Source: DASQUP01 sp035641235 (GTDB lineage Bacteria > Actinomycetota > CADDZG01 > WHSQ01). From it: DNA of 13,738 nt. Position numbers and translations under genes: made by a program. The stretch spans positions 1 through 13,738 of the forward strand of contig DASQUP010000122.1 of NCBI GenBank assembly GCA_035641235.1, read 5' to 3'. Positions 1 to 6,936 of the stretch are shown piece after piece. How positions within the stretch are numbered: position 1 is the first letter of the stretch; each line of letters opens with the position of its first letter. The notes under the pieces were generated by a model. It worked only from the letters and a program-made list of their open reading frames with translations. It was not told where the DNA came from and did not search any database.

Positions 1-1382
1 GCGAACAGGGCCCACGCGATTGCAGTGAACCGCGGGAGTATTCCAGTAAGCGCAAAGGCGAGCCCACCAAGTGTCAACGCTGCCGGCAACTGGAGCAGGG
101 CGGTGGCCATGAGTTTCGGCACCTGGCCGCCGACGTCGCCCACTCGTAGTCCATGGGTGAGTCCTGCGGCGAAACCGACTGCCGCCAAGAGGACCGTCGC
201 GCCCGCTGCAGCCACGAGCAGATGCGGCCACGCCCAGCCCCACCGGCTGACCGGACTTGCAAGCAGTGGCTCGGCGCGCATGGCCGTCTCCTCTGCCCGA
301 AGGCGAAGCACTGCCTGGATCAGGTAGCCGCCGGAGGCAAGGGCGAAGAGGCTCATGATTCCCGAGAAATACGCGTCGACGAGGATTTCGTTGTTTCCAA
401 GGTTGCGCAGAATGTCTCCGATCTGCTCGCCGAAATCGCCGACGTCCTTCGCGATTGCCCCAACGGCGGCTCCCGCCCCGACCAGTCCGAATACCCAGCC
501 AGAAAGCAGGCCGCGCTGCAGATGCCACGCCAGGCCCAGGGGACCGCGCAGTTGAGGCGATGCCCTGGACGGACCCGGCTTGTCCGCGAGCAGGCCGCCT
601 CCAAGATCCCTTCGCGAGACGAGCACGAACGCGACCGGGACCATTACCAGGGTCACCGCGATGGGAAGGCTCAGCACCCACCAGCGCTCGTCCGCGAACA
701 TCTGCGTCTTGACGGCCCAGCCGATGGGGGAGAACCAGGAGAGCGTGCCGTCACCGGAATCTCCGATGATTCGGACGACGAATGCACCTCCCAGAAACGC
801 TCCGGCAAGTCCTCCCGCAGCTCGGCCGGTGGTAGCCAGCTGAGCGGTGATGGCGGTCACCGCAGCGAAGGCGCAGCCGCTCAGTCCGAGGGCCGCACCG
901 AAGGCCAGCGCTCCGGCGGCCGGCAGTCCGCTGGCGATGAAACCCAGAGTGATGAACAAGGCAACTCCGACGTTCGCGAGGCCGACGTGAATGAACGCCG
1001 CAGCCAAACCAGCATGGCGGCCGACGACCGTCGCGCCGAGCAGCTCGAAGCGGCCCGTCTCCTCCTCGGAGCGCGTGTGCCTGACCATGAGCAGGAGGCT
1101 CATCAACGCCGCATACACGGCCCCGGCCGCGCCGATCCGCCACGCGGTGAGCCCACCGACGGAGCTGTCGTACAGCGGACCGTATAGAGCGCGGAATCCC
1201 GTGTTGCGCACCACGCCGGCGGCGAAGTCCGCGCGTTGTTCGGCTGTCGGAAAGAGTCCCTCGAAGCTCGAAGCCGTTCCTACAACCATCAACGTGATCC
1301 CAAGGACCCACGCGGGGAGTCGAACTCGATCGCGACGAAGGGCAAGGCGCCACAGTGCCCCCGTGCCGGTGAGCGTTTTCAT
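1..1382 (-). CDS. ABC-2 type exporter permease, large polytopic form (3' end beyond window)
   Basis: Membrane half of an ABC exporter. Reading the minus strand from ATG at 1382 gives 460 codons with no stop before the left edge, so the C-terminus is missing. About ten hydrophobic segments are visible (roughly residues 23-41, 80-100, 125-153, 158-182, 187-205, 236-256, 293-311, 338-360, 385-407 and 424-460). The protein looks duplicated: a charged loop with RSEEETGRFELL at 104-115 recurs as RAEETAMRAEPLLA at 362-375, each after a membrane helix, as in the large permeases annotated as exporters of polyketide antibiotics. The start overlaps the ATPase stop (ATGA, 1379-1382), so the two are one translationally coupled operon. 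The substrate cannot be read from sequence; lipid, antibiotic or drug export are all possible. Confidence 0.85.
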   Translation of the reverse strand, partial: MKTLTGTGALWRLALRRDRVRLPAWVLGITLMVVGTASSFEGLFPTAEQRADFAAGVVRNTGFRALYGPLYDSSVGGLTAWRIGAAGAVYAALMSLLLMVRHTRSEEETGRFELLGATVVGRHAGLAAAFIHVGLANVGVALFITLGFIASGLPAAGALAFGAALGLSGCAFAAVTAITAQLATTGRAAGGLAGAFLGGAFVVRIIGDSGDGTLSWFSPIGWAVKTQMFADERWWVLSLPIAVTLVMVPVAFVLVSRRDLGGGLLADKPGPSRASPQLRGPLGLAWHLQRGLLSGWVFGLVGAGAAVGAIAKDVGDFGEQIGDILRNLGNNEILVDAYFSGIMSLFALASGGYLIQAVLRLRAEETAMRAEPLLASPVSRWGWAWPHLLVAAAGATVLLAAVGFAAGLTHGLRVGDVGGQVPKLMATALLQLPAALTLGGLAFALTGILPRFTAIAWALF

Positions 1383-2269
1383 TCGTCCGATGCTCCGTAG
1401 TGCCGCAGAAACAGTTCCTCGAGTGTCGGAGGGCGGCTCGTCAGAGAACGTACGCCGACCTCCGTTAGGCGCCTGAGGACGTCGTTGAGGTGCTCGGTAT
1501 CCACCTCGCATCGCACTTCGCCGTCGCTCAGTTGAACGTCATGGACGCCGGGAAAAGTGGCGAATTCCGGGATTGGCTTCACGACCTCGGCGGTTACGGA
1601 GGTGCGGGTGAGGTGGCGGAGCTCGGCGAGTGTTCCGGTCTCGACATTGCGGCCGTTGCGGATGATGCTGACGCGGTCACATACCGCCTCGACCTCGGCG
1701 AGGATGTGACTCGAGAGGAGCATCGTACGGCCCGCGCCCTTGAGCTCGCCCACGGCCTTCCGGAATTCGGCCTCCATCAATGGGTCGAGTCCGGCGGTGG
1801 GTTCGTCGAGAAGAAGAAGCTCGGCGTCGGACGCGAGCGCGGCGATCAGCGCAACCTTTTGCCGGTTGCCCTTTGAGTACGCGCGCGCTTTCTTCGTCGG
1901 ATCGAGGTCGAAGCGCTCGAGAAGGTCGGCGCGGCCCTGCTCGTCGATGCCGCCGCGCATGCGGGCGAGGAGGTCAATGATCTCTCCGCCGGTCAGCGTC
2001 GGCCACAGCGTGACGTCACCGGGGACATAGACGAGGCGCCGGTGCAACTCGACGGCCTCGCGCCACGGATCACCTCCGAGGAGAGTTGCGCGCCCGGAGT
2101 CGGCGCGCAGAAGTCCGAGGAGGATGCGGATGGTGGTGGTTTTCCCGGCGCCGTTGGGTCCGAGGAATCCGTGGACTTCGCCGGCGCGCACGGTGAGGTC
2201 GAGGCGGTCGAGTGCCTGCGTGGTGCCGAACCTCTTGCTGAGCTCCGCCACATCGATGACGTTTTCCAT
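1379..2269 (-). CDS. ABC exporter ATP-binding protein
   Basis: Cytoplasmic ATPase (296 aa) that should power the permease encoded downstream. Walker A GPNGAGKTT is at residues 37-45, the signature is the divergent YSKGNRQK at 131-138, Walker B LLLLDEP at 151-157 with catalytic Glu156, and the switch His is H188 in SSHIL. The Q-loop position reads YVPGD, with Gly in place of Gln, a variant I associate with this exporter subfamily. The last ~80 residues form a C-terminal extension typical of ABC-2 ATPases. A GTG 51 nt upstream is in frame, but the ATG at 2269 is preferred: it begins right at the conserved N-terminal strand and lies 7 nt after a TAGCTT hexamer. It is transcribed divergently from the hydrolase at 2359. 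Confidence 0.92.
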   Translation of the reverse strand: MENVIDVAELSKRFGTTQALDRLDLTVRAGEVHGFLGPNGAGKTTTIRILLGLLRADSGRATLLGGDPWREAVELHRRLVYVPGDVTLWPTLTGGEIIDLLARMRGGIDEQGRADLLERFDLDPTKKARAYSKGNRQKVALIAALASDAELLLLDEPTAGLDPLMEAEFRKAVGELKGAGRTMLLSSHILAEVEAVCDRVSIIRNGRNVETGTLAELRHLTRTSVTAEVVKPIPEFATFPGVHDVQLSDGEVRCEVDTEHLNDVLRRLTEVGVRSLTSRPPTLEELFLRHYGASDE

Positions 2270-2276
2270 GGAGTAG

Positions 2277-2282
2277 AAGCTA
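2277..2282 (-). promoter_or_regulatory. candidate -10 (TAGCTT) for the ABC exporter operon
   Basis: On the minus strand TAGCTT (pattern TANNNT) ends 7 nt before the ATG of the ATPase and no Shine-Dalgarno is visible, which suggests a leaderless transcript. The position expected for -35 falls in one arm of the inverted repeat at 2299-2345. Confidence 0.4.
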
Positions 2283-2298
2283 CATCCGGCGCGCCGCG

Positions 2299-2345
2299 AC
2301 CTCTGTGAACAGGACGACACATATTGTTCGCCGGTTCACAGAGGT
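2299..2345. promoter_or_regulatory. 12-bp perfect inverted repeat, candidate divergent operator
   Basis: ACCTCTGTGAAC (2299-2310) and its exact reverse complement GTTCACAGAGGT (2334-2345) flank a 23-nt AT-richer centre containing ATATTG. A further copy of GGTTCACAG follows directly (2333-2341 and 2343-2351, period 10 bp, about one helical turn). The element fills the short gap between the divergent exporter and hydrolase genes and overlaps the likely -35 of the exporter promoter. It looks like a regulator binding site controlling both directions; no regulator gene is adjacent in the window. Confidence 0.6.
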
Positions 2346-2358
2346 TCACAGTTAGGGG

Positions 2359-3174
2359 ATGGACTCGTCTTTTACGCCCCAGGTTGCCCAGCTCTCCCCG
2401 GAAGTCCGACTACCCTTTGTCGAGCGGGGTGATCCCTCGGGGATTCCGGTCATTCTGCTGCACGGGTTTCTCGATTCGTGGCGGTCGTTCGAACTTATAT
2501 TGCCTCGGCTGCCGGACTCAATTCATGCGTACGCCGTGACACAACGTGGCCACGGCGAAGCAAGTCGGCCCGATGCGGGCTATTCGCTTGTAGATTTCGC
2601 CGCCGACCTACGCGACCTTATGGACATCCTCGACATCGAGCGCGCCGTCCTGGTGGGACATTCGATGGGCAGCGCCGTGGTGCGCCGCTTTGCCGTCGAT
2701 CACCCGGAGCGCGCGCTCGGCCTCGTACTTATCGGAGCATCGGCCACAACCCGGGGGACACCCGAGGCGCGCGCGTATTGGGATGCCTTGATGGCGGATC
2801 TGACCGACCCTGTGGACGAGGAGTTCGTACGAGCCGCGTTTGAGCAGGACTTCGCAGGGCCGATTAGGGCGGAGTTTCTCGATGCACTCGTGAAGGAGGG
2901 TGTGAAGGTTCCCGCATTCGTGTGGCGGGCGGCGATCGAAGCGCGCTGGAAAGCGACGGAGAACCTTGATGAGTTGAGGTCGATTGCCATACCCACTCTC
3001 ATATGTTGGGGAGACCGAGACCCGCGCTACCCGCGCAGCGACCAGGATGAGTTGGTCCGACTGATACCGGGCTCACGCCTCGTCGTGTATCGGGGCGCAG
3101 GACACGGCCCCCATTGGGAGCAGCCTGAGCGATTCGCATCCGACCTAGCTGATTTCGTGGCTGAGCTTTCGTAG
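2359..3174 (+). CDS. alpha/beta hydrolase-fold protein
   Basis: Probably a soluble cytoplasmic hydrolase of 271 aa; no signal peptide is seen. The oxyanion-hole HGF is at 35-37, the nucleophile elbow GHSMG at 100-104 gives Ser102, the acid is Asp221 in WGDRD, and the catalytic His is H249 in GAGHGPHWEQPE. A lid region lies at about 125-200. This is a complete Ser-Asp-His triad of the esterase, lipase and haloperoxidase type; the substrate is unknown. The ATG at 2359 follows the candidate operator at 2299-2345. AGGGG directly abuts the start, so there is no properly spaced ribosome binding site. The gene ends 37 nt before tRNA-Lys, with its own promoter-like hexamer between them, so the two need not be cotranscribed. 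Confidence 0.9.
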   Translation: MDSSFTPQVAQLSPEVRLPFVERGDPSGIPVILLHGFLDSWRSFELILPRLPDSIHAYAVTQRGHGEASRPDAGYSLVDFAADLRDLMDILDIERAVLVGHSMGSAVVRRFAVDHPERALGLVLIGASATTRGTPEARAYWDALMADLTDPVDEEFVRAAFEQDFAGPIRAEFLDALVKEGVKVPAFVWRAAIEARWKATENLDELRSIAIPTLICWGDRDPRYPRSDQDELVRLIPGSRLVVYRGAGHGPHWEQPERFASDLADFVAELS

Positions 3175-3197
3175 GGCAGCTCGATCCGGCGGGCCCT

Positions 3198-3203
3198 TAC
3201 ACT
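3198..3203 (+). promoter_or_regulatory. candidate -10 (TACACT) for tRNA-Lys
   Basis: TACACT ends 8 nt before the first base of the tRNA, so transcription would start at or next to the mature 5' end. No clear -35 is visible. Confidence 0.4.
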
Positions 3204-3211
3204 CTCTAGCC

Positions 3212-3283
3212 GGGCCGTTAGCTCATCAGGTAGAGCTCCGGACTTTTAATCCGGCGAGCAGGGTTCGAGCCCCTGGCGGCCCA
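3212..3283 (+). tRNA. tRNA-Lys (anticodon UUU)
   Basis: A full cloverleaf of 72 nt can be folded by eye. The acceptor stem pairs GGGCCGT with GCGGCCC (one terminal T-G wobble), and the D stem pairs GCTC with GAGC around ATCAGGTA. The anticodon stem pairs CCGGA with TCCGG around loop CTTTTAA, so positions 34-36 read TTT, for Lys codons AAA/AAG. A 4-nt variable loop is followed by the T stem CAGGG/CCCTG around TTCGAGC and discriminator A. The 3' CCA is not encoded: the genome continues CGTG after the discriminator. The gene is single, not part of a tRNA cluster within the window. Confidence 0.96.
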
Positions 3284-3312
3284 CGTGACCCGTAAGGGGG
3301 CCGGGCGGGACT

Positions 3313-3360
3313 GCTTGTTGGGAACAGGCGACTCTGAGCGTCACTATCTTCCCAACAAGC
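3313..3360. repeat. 12-bp perfect inverted repeat in the chrA leader
   Basis: GCTTGTTGGGAA (3313-3324) is matched by TTCCCAACAAGC (3349-3360) across 24 nt. Outer GCGGG (3305-3309) and CCCGC (3367-3371) could lengthen the structure. It lies between tRNA-Lys and chrA. It could be an attenuator or terminator for tRNA readthrough, although no T-run follows, or an operator. Its function is not shown. Confidence 0.5.
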
Positions 3361-3391
3361 TGGTGGCCCGCTGCTTCGGAACCGAGCCGGC

Positions 3392-3407
3392 GCCCGGCGC
3401 GCCGGGC
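3392..3407. promoter_or_regulatory. 16-bp perfect palindrome near the chrA -35 position
   Basis: GCCCGGCGCGCCGGGC is self-complementary over all 16 bases and ends 10 nt before the TACTCT hexamer of the putative chrA promoter, where a repressor or activator would sit. It also contains the octamer GGCGCGCC, which is frequent in this window, so part of the symmetry may be compositional. Confidence 0.35.
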
Positions 3408-3417
3408 CGTGCTCGCT

Positions 3418-3423
3418 TACTCT
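3418..3423 (+). promoter_or_regulatory. candidate -10 (TACTCT) for chrA
   Basis: TACTCT ends 8 nt before the GTG at 3432 and no ribosome binding site is visible, which fits leaderless translation from that GTG. Confidence 0.35.
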
Positions 3424-3431
3424 GTGGCGCC

Positions 3432-4538
3432 GTGGATCGAGTCGACCTTCGTTCCGTAGCCATGCTTTTTCTTCGGCTCAGCGTCACTGCTTTCGGCGGC
3501 CCCGCCGCGCACACGGCGATGATGCACCGCGAGTGTGTGCAGCGCCGGTCGTGGATCGATGAGCAGCGTTTCATCGACCACATGGCGCTCACGAACCTCG
3601 TGCCGGGACCGAACTCCACCGAGCTGTCTATGCTCATCGGCAGGCATGTCGCCGGCGCGCCAGGGCTGCTCGTCGCCGGCGCCTGCTTCATCGTTCCGGC
3701 CTCATTGATTGTGCTCGGGCTCGCGTGGCTGTACGTCGAATACGGCGAAACCCCCTCGGCCGAGGCGCTCCTCTATGGAATCTCACCGGTCGTGATCGCG
3801 ATCGTCGGTCAGGCCATCGTCTCTCTCGCCCGAACTGCCCTCAAGGACATGCTCCATTGGGCCCTAGCCGTAATCGCTCTTGCAGTTGCCCTCGCGGGGG
3901 TCAACGAACTCGTCGTCCTATTCGGTACCGGACTCGCAATGGTTGCGATCCGCACCGGCCGAGGCGCCGTCGGCTTGATTGTCCCGCTCGGCATCCATGT
4001 TGCACAGACGACCGCGCCAGACGTGCACCTCGATCGCCTCTTTTTGTTGTTCCTTAAGATCGGAGCCGTCCTCTACGGAAGCGGCTACGTGCTCCTCGCG
4101 TTCATCGAAGGCGACTTCGTCGACCGGCTCGGCTGGCTCACGCAGCAACAGCTCATCGACGCCGTCGCCATCGGTCAGTTCACCCCTGGCCCGCTCTTCA
4201 CGACGGCGACGTTCGTCGGCTACGTGCTCGCGGGCTTCCCCGGCGCTCTGGTCTCAACCGCCGGCATATTCCTTCCGTCGTTCGTGTTCAGCGCAATCAT
4301 CTTTCCCCTCTCGGACCGCATGCGCAGGGTGGAGTGGACCTCCGCGCTCTTGGACGGCTTCAATGCGGGAGCGCTCGGACTTATGGGCGCCGTCGCGTGG
4401 AGGCTCGGGCGCTCCGCCATCGTCGACCTGCCGACGGCGATCCTCTCCGCTGCCGCTCTCGGCGTGCTGCTTCGCTTCAAAATCAATTCGGCGTGGCTGG
4501 TCCTCGCCGGGGGCGCGGCAGGTCTCCTGCTCCACTGA
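3432..4538 (+). CDS. chrA: chromate transporter ChrA (CHR family, two-domain)
   Basis: Inner-membrane transporter of the CHR superfamily, whose characterised members export chromate. From GTG 3432 it has 368 aa. The first CHR half carries FGGPAAH (21-27) and the signature PGPNSTE (58-64); the second carries LYGSGYVLL (~214-222) and GQFTPGPLFTTATF (248-261). Hydrophobic helices fill most of the rest. The frame is open back to a GTG at 3285, immediately after the tRNA, but those 49 extra residues are not hydrophobic or family-like and cover an inverted repeat, so I start at GTG 3432, where LRSVAMLFLRLSVTAFGG matches the usual family N-terminus. No chrB-like regulator is adjacent. Many CHR proteins are annotated only by homology, so the true substrate could be another oxyanion. 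It is followed by a sigma-factor gene after 65 nt. Confidence 0.88.
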   Translation: MDRVDLRSVAMLFLRLSVTAFGGPAAHTAMMHRECVQRRSWIDEQRFIDHMALTNLVPGPNSTELSMLIGRHVAGAPGLLVAGACFIVPASLIVLGLAWLYVEYGETPSAEALLYGISPVVIAIVGQAIVSLARTALKDMLHWALAVIALAVALAGVNELVVLFGTGLAMVAIRTGRGAVGLIVPLGIHVAQTTAPDVHLDRLFLLFLKIGAVLYGSGYVLLAFIEGDFVDRLGWLTQQQLIDAVAIGQFTPGPLFTTATFVGYVLAGFPGALVSTAGIFLPSFVFSAIIFPLSDRMRRVEWTSALLDGFNAGALGLMGAVAWRLGRSAIVDLPTAILSAAALGVLLRFKINSAWLVLAGGAAGLLLH

Positions 4539-4586
4539 GCCGATGACTTTCTCGCAGCTCGGCCGTCATACGGTCGTGGGCTCACG

Positions 4587-4593
4587 AAGGAGG
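4587..4593 (+). promoter_or_regulatory. Shine-Dalgarno AAGGAGG before the sigma-factor gene
   Basis: AAGGAGG lies 10 nt upstream of ATG 4604 and 13 nt upstream of the adjacent ATG 4607, which favours 4604. This is one of only two strong ribosome binding sites in the window. Confidence 0.7.
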
Positions 4594-4603
4594 TAGGCAG
4601 GTC

Positions 4604-5614
4604 ATGATGAGCGATACCGAATCGGCCGCCGTGGCCGCGGCTGCCAAGGCTGGGGACGAGTCGGCATTCACCTCGCTGGTCGAGAAGCACCGGCACGAGC
4701 TGCACGTGTACTGCTACCGGATGCTCGGTTCATTCCAGGACGCCGAGGACATCGTTCAGGAGACCTTCCTGCGCGCCTGGAACAGGCGATCGACCTTCGA
4801 GGGCAGGTCCACCTTCCGGGCCTGGCTGTACGGCATCGCCACCAATGCATGTCTCGACGCCATCGAGGCGCGCGGGCGGCGTCCGAGGCCGGTCGATGCG
4901 CAGGTGGCGGACTCTCCCGGCGCCCTGCTCGAGGCCGGTCAGATCATGTGGCTGGAGCCTTATCCGGATCGGCTTCTTGCGGGCGACGATCCCGATGCTG
5001 CCGCAGTTGCCAAGGAGACCATGGAGCTCGCATTTCTGGTGGCAATTCAGCTTCTTCCTCCCCGCCAGCGGGCGGTGCTGATACTCAGGGACGTGCTGGG
5101 TTGGCCGGCCAAGGAGGCTGCGTCTTTGCTCGAGCTGAGCGTTGCCTCTGCGAACAGCGCCCTCCAGCGCGGCCGGGCAACCCTGAAGAAGCACCTGCCG
5201 GCGCGCCGATCGGAGTGGGCGCCACACACGGACCCAACCGAGGCCGAGCGCTCGCTCATGAAGCGCTACGTCGACGCGACCGAAAGCGGCAACGCAATCG
5301 CCTTCCTCGAGATGCTTCACGAGGATGCTCGCTTCGCCATGCCGCCGGACCCGGGCCTGTGGGAAGGCGCTAAGACGATCGTAGATACCTGGGTCGAATT
5401 TGGCTTCGGCACCGAGGAGTTCGGGCGTTTTCGTTGCCTGGTGACAGGAGCCAACGGGCAGCCCGCAGTCGCGAACTACCGCCGGCGGCCGGGAGAACAC
5501 GACTACTCGCCGAGGTATCTCGACGTGTTGTCGATTGAAGAGGGCCTTATCACGGAGATCGTCACGTTCCCCCTGACGAACCCCGCCGCATTTGGTCTCC
5601 CGCCGAGACTCTGA
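4604..5614 (+). CDS. ECF-type RNA polymerase sigma factor with C-terminal SnoaL-like domain
   Basis: A 336-aa alternative sigma factor. Region 2 spans about 20-95: ESAFTSLVEKHR, then the core contact DAEDIVQETFLRAWN at 46-60 and FRAWLYGIATNACLD at 71-85. Region 4 spans about 138-197: LPPRQRAVLILRDVLGW, then the helix-turn-helix SLLELSVASANSALQRGR. Unlike a minimal ECF factor it continues with an NTF2/SnoaL-like domain (~213-330: ERSLMKRYVDATESGN, MLHEDARFAMPPDPGLW), as in SigJ/ECF41-like and TIGR02960-like sigma factors, where the extension is thought to modulate activity in place of a classical anti-sigma factor. Which subgroup it belongs to I cannot decide. Its stop overlaps the next start (TGATG), so the cupin-like protein is cotranslated and is a candidate partner. 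The inducing signal is unknown. Confidence 0.9.
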   Translation: MMSDTESAAVAAAAKAGDESAFTSLVEKHRHELHVYCYRMLGSFQDAEDIVQETFLRAWNRRSTFEGRSTFRAWLYGIATNACLDAIEARGRRPRPVDAQVADSPGALLEAGQIMWLEPYPDRLLAGDDPDAAAVAKETMELAFLVAIQLLPPRQRAVLILRDVLGWPAKEAASLLELSVASANSALQRGRATLKKHLPARRSEWAPHTDPTEAERSLMKRYVDATESGNAIAFLEMLHEDARFAMPPDPGLWEGAKTIVDTWVEFGFGTEEFGRFRCLVTGANGQPAVANYRRRPGEHDYSPRYLDVLSIEEGLITEIVTFPLTNPAAFGLPPRL

Positions 5615-5898
5615 TGGAGCGGTTCTCACTGCTCGATCGCAACCTGGGGTGGTCCTTCTCCCGGCGCGTGACGGTCATTGCGCCCGGAGGTGTCCGCGCC
5701 TACGAGGAGTCCGACTGGAGCGACGCGCTCGTAGTCGTCGAACACGGTGAGATCGAACTCGAGTCGGTGCACGGGATCCGCCGCCGGATGAAGCGGGGAG
5801 CCGTCCTGTGGTTGGCAGGGATGCCGATAGAAGCCATCCACAATCCCGGCTCGGAGCCGGCGTTACTCGTCGCCGTCGCGCGCCGGTCGGGCCACTAG
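5614..5898 (+). CDS. small cupin-like protein coupled to the sigma factor
   Basis: A 94-aa protein that appears to be a single beta-barrel: short strands around VTVIAPGG (19-26), ALVVVEHGEIEL (38-49), GAVLWLAG (62-69) and ALLVAVARR (83-91), with the cupin-like turn AIHNPGSEPA (74-83). The HxH of cupin motif 1 is absent; only H44, H53, H76 and the terminal H94 are present, so a normal metal site is doubtful. Its ATG overlaps the sigma-factor TGA by one base, which argues for a stoichiometric or regulatory link. By analogy with ChrR-type anti-sigma factors, which also use a cupin fold, it might sense a ligand and control the sigma factor. That is inference. The last 36 nt overlap the nfeD-like gene on the other strand. 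Confidence 0.75.
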   Translation: MERFSLLDRNLGWSFSRRVTVIAPGGVRAYEESDWSDALVVVEHGEIELESVHGIRRRMKRGAVLWLAGMPIEAIHNPGSEPALLVAVARRSGH

Positions 5899-6216
5899 GG
5901 GCCGCGGCGCCACCGTTAACACCAAACCGTCGATCGCCTCGACCACGACGTGGTCGCCGGCATCGACACCCTGCGGACAGCGTGCACGCCACAACGCTCC
6001 CTTGACCCGCACCTGTCCCTCCGGCCTGCAGTCGGTCACCGCGCGCCCAGTCGATCCGACGAATGCTTCTACTCCAGTGATCGACTTCACGCGCCGCCAT
6101 TTCAGCCACAGCCAGATCTCGAACGCCTCCCATGCGGCGAGGGGGAAGATCACCAGGTAACGCCACGGAGGCTCGAGGAAGATGAAGGAAAGGATCGTCC
6201 CGATTACGAGGCCCAT
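5863..6216 (-). CDS. NfeD-like short membrane protein (two TM plus OB-fold)
   Basis: A 117-aa protein with two N-terminal hydrophobic segments (about 2-14 and 19-39) followed by a soluble beta domain at 47-105. That domain has the spacing of an NfeD C-terminal OB-fold (GSTGRAVTDCRPEGQVRVKG, ALWRARC, GDHVVVEAIDGLVLTVAPR). Short NfeD proteins usually act at the membrane with stomatin/SPFH partners; none is present here. The start lies 6 nt after the glnR stop on the same strand, so it is almost certainly cotranscribed with glnR. Cys63 and Cys80 are both in the OB domain. Its 3' end overlaps the cupin gene by 36 nt in convergent orientation. Confidence 0.82.
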   Translation of the reverse strand: MGLVIGTILSFIFLEPPWRYLVIFPLAAWEAFEIWLWLKWRRVKSITGVEAFVGSTGRAVTDCRPEGQVRVKGALWRARCPQGVDAGDHVVVEAIDGLVLTVAPRPLVARPARDGDE

Positions 6217-6222
6217 GTGGAC

Positions 6223-6912
6223 CTATCGCTCGCGCGGCCGGGGCACCAGCCGGTAGCCGACGTTGCGAATGGTCTCGATGAGGGTCTCGTGTTCGGCTCC
6301 GAGCTTCGCACGCAACCTTCGGATGTGGACGTCGACCGTCCGTGTGCCGCCGTAATAGTCGTAGCCCCACACTTCCCGAAGCAACAGGTCGCGGTCACAA
6401 ACCCGCCCAGGGCGCTGCGCCAGAAACTTCAGTAGTTCGAATTCCTTGTACGTGAGATCGAGCGGGCGACCGTGGACATAAACCTGGTAGTTGTCGGGAT
6501 TGACGGTGAGGTCGCCGACCTTGAGCACTGTCGCCTCGTCACCGTGGCCGGCGCGCCGAGCGACCAGCGACAGGCGCGCCGAGATCTCTTCCACCGAGGC
6601 GGTGTCGAGCACAAAGTCGTCCGCGCCGACCTCAAAACGGAATGACGAGATGGTGTCGTGGTTCACGACGACGAGCACCGGAGGGAGACCGATCTCCCAC
6701 GCGAGCGCCATGCGCCGTGTCGTATCTTCGGCGGCCCCCAGGTCGACTGTTCCGTCTACAAGGAGCACATCGGGGTGGATCGGGATCAGGTCGTCGGCCG
6801 TCGTCGTTTTGAGTCCCATCTTCATGAAGCGGTAGGGCGCGATCGGAAAGGCGGGGAGCAACTCCCGCACGTCTTCGACCTGATCGGATAGCAGCAAGAG
6901 GAGGACTGCCAT
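6223..6912 (-). CDS. glnR: GlnR-type orphan response regulator of nitrogen metabolism
   Basis: A 229-aa OmpR-family regulator. The C-terminal winged helix (about 128-225) is very close to actinobacterial GlnR as I recall it: LTYKEFELLKFLAQRPGRV, EVWGYDYYGGTRTVDVH, IRRLRAKLG, IRNVGYR. The receiver is degenerate: DVLLVDGTVDL keeps Asp53 at the usual phospho-site, but the canonical Lys position is in FVLDTASVEE, without Lys, as in GlnR proteins that work without a cognate kinase. No histidine kinase gene is adjacent. GlnR activates or represses nitrogen-assimilation genes such as glnA, amtB and nirB, and a glutamine synthetase with GlnR-like half-sites lies 1.9 kb away. A TGA sits one codon upstream of the ATG, which fixes the earliest start. 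A generic PhoP/MtrA-type regulator is the alternative. Confidence 0.82.
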   Translation of the reverse strand: MAVLLLLLSDQVEDVRELLPAFPIAPYRFMKMGLKTTTADDLIPIHPDVLLVDGTVDLGAAEDTTRRMALAWEIGLPPVLVVVNHDTISSFRFEVGADDFVLDTASVEEISARLSLVARRAGHGDEATVLKVGDLTVNPDNYQVYVHGRPLDLTYKEFELLKFLAQRPGRVCDRDLLLREVWGYDYYGGTRTVDVHIRRLRAKLGAEHETLIETIRNVGYRLVPRPRER

Positions 6913-6936
6913 CGGTCAATGGTCCCACGGCTTTCC

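Noticed and set aside
153..1187. 344-codon plus-strand frame and several shorter ones
   Set aside because: They shadow the minus-strand ABC permease, whose frame runs unbroken from 1382 to the left edge and has coherent membrane helices. The plus-strand products are low-complexity and hydrophilic.
3212..3283. tRNA-Lys as an integration (att) site
   Set aside because: I found no second copy of the tRNA 3' end in the window, no integrase gene and no foreign-looking composition.
3285..3431. N-terminal extension of chrA starting right after tRNA-Lys
   Set aside because: It has no family similarity, covers a strong inverted repeat, and starts 2 nt after the tRNA; GTG 3432 fits the family N-terminus.
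4730..5629. 299-codon minus-strand frame
   Set aside because: It is antisense to the sigma-factor gene, with no recognisable domain.
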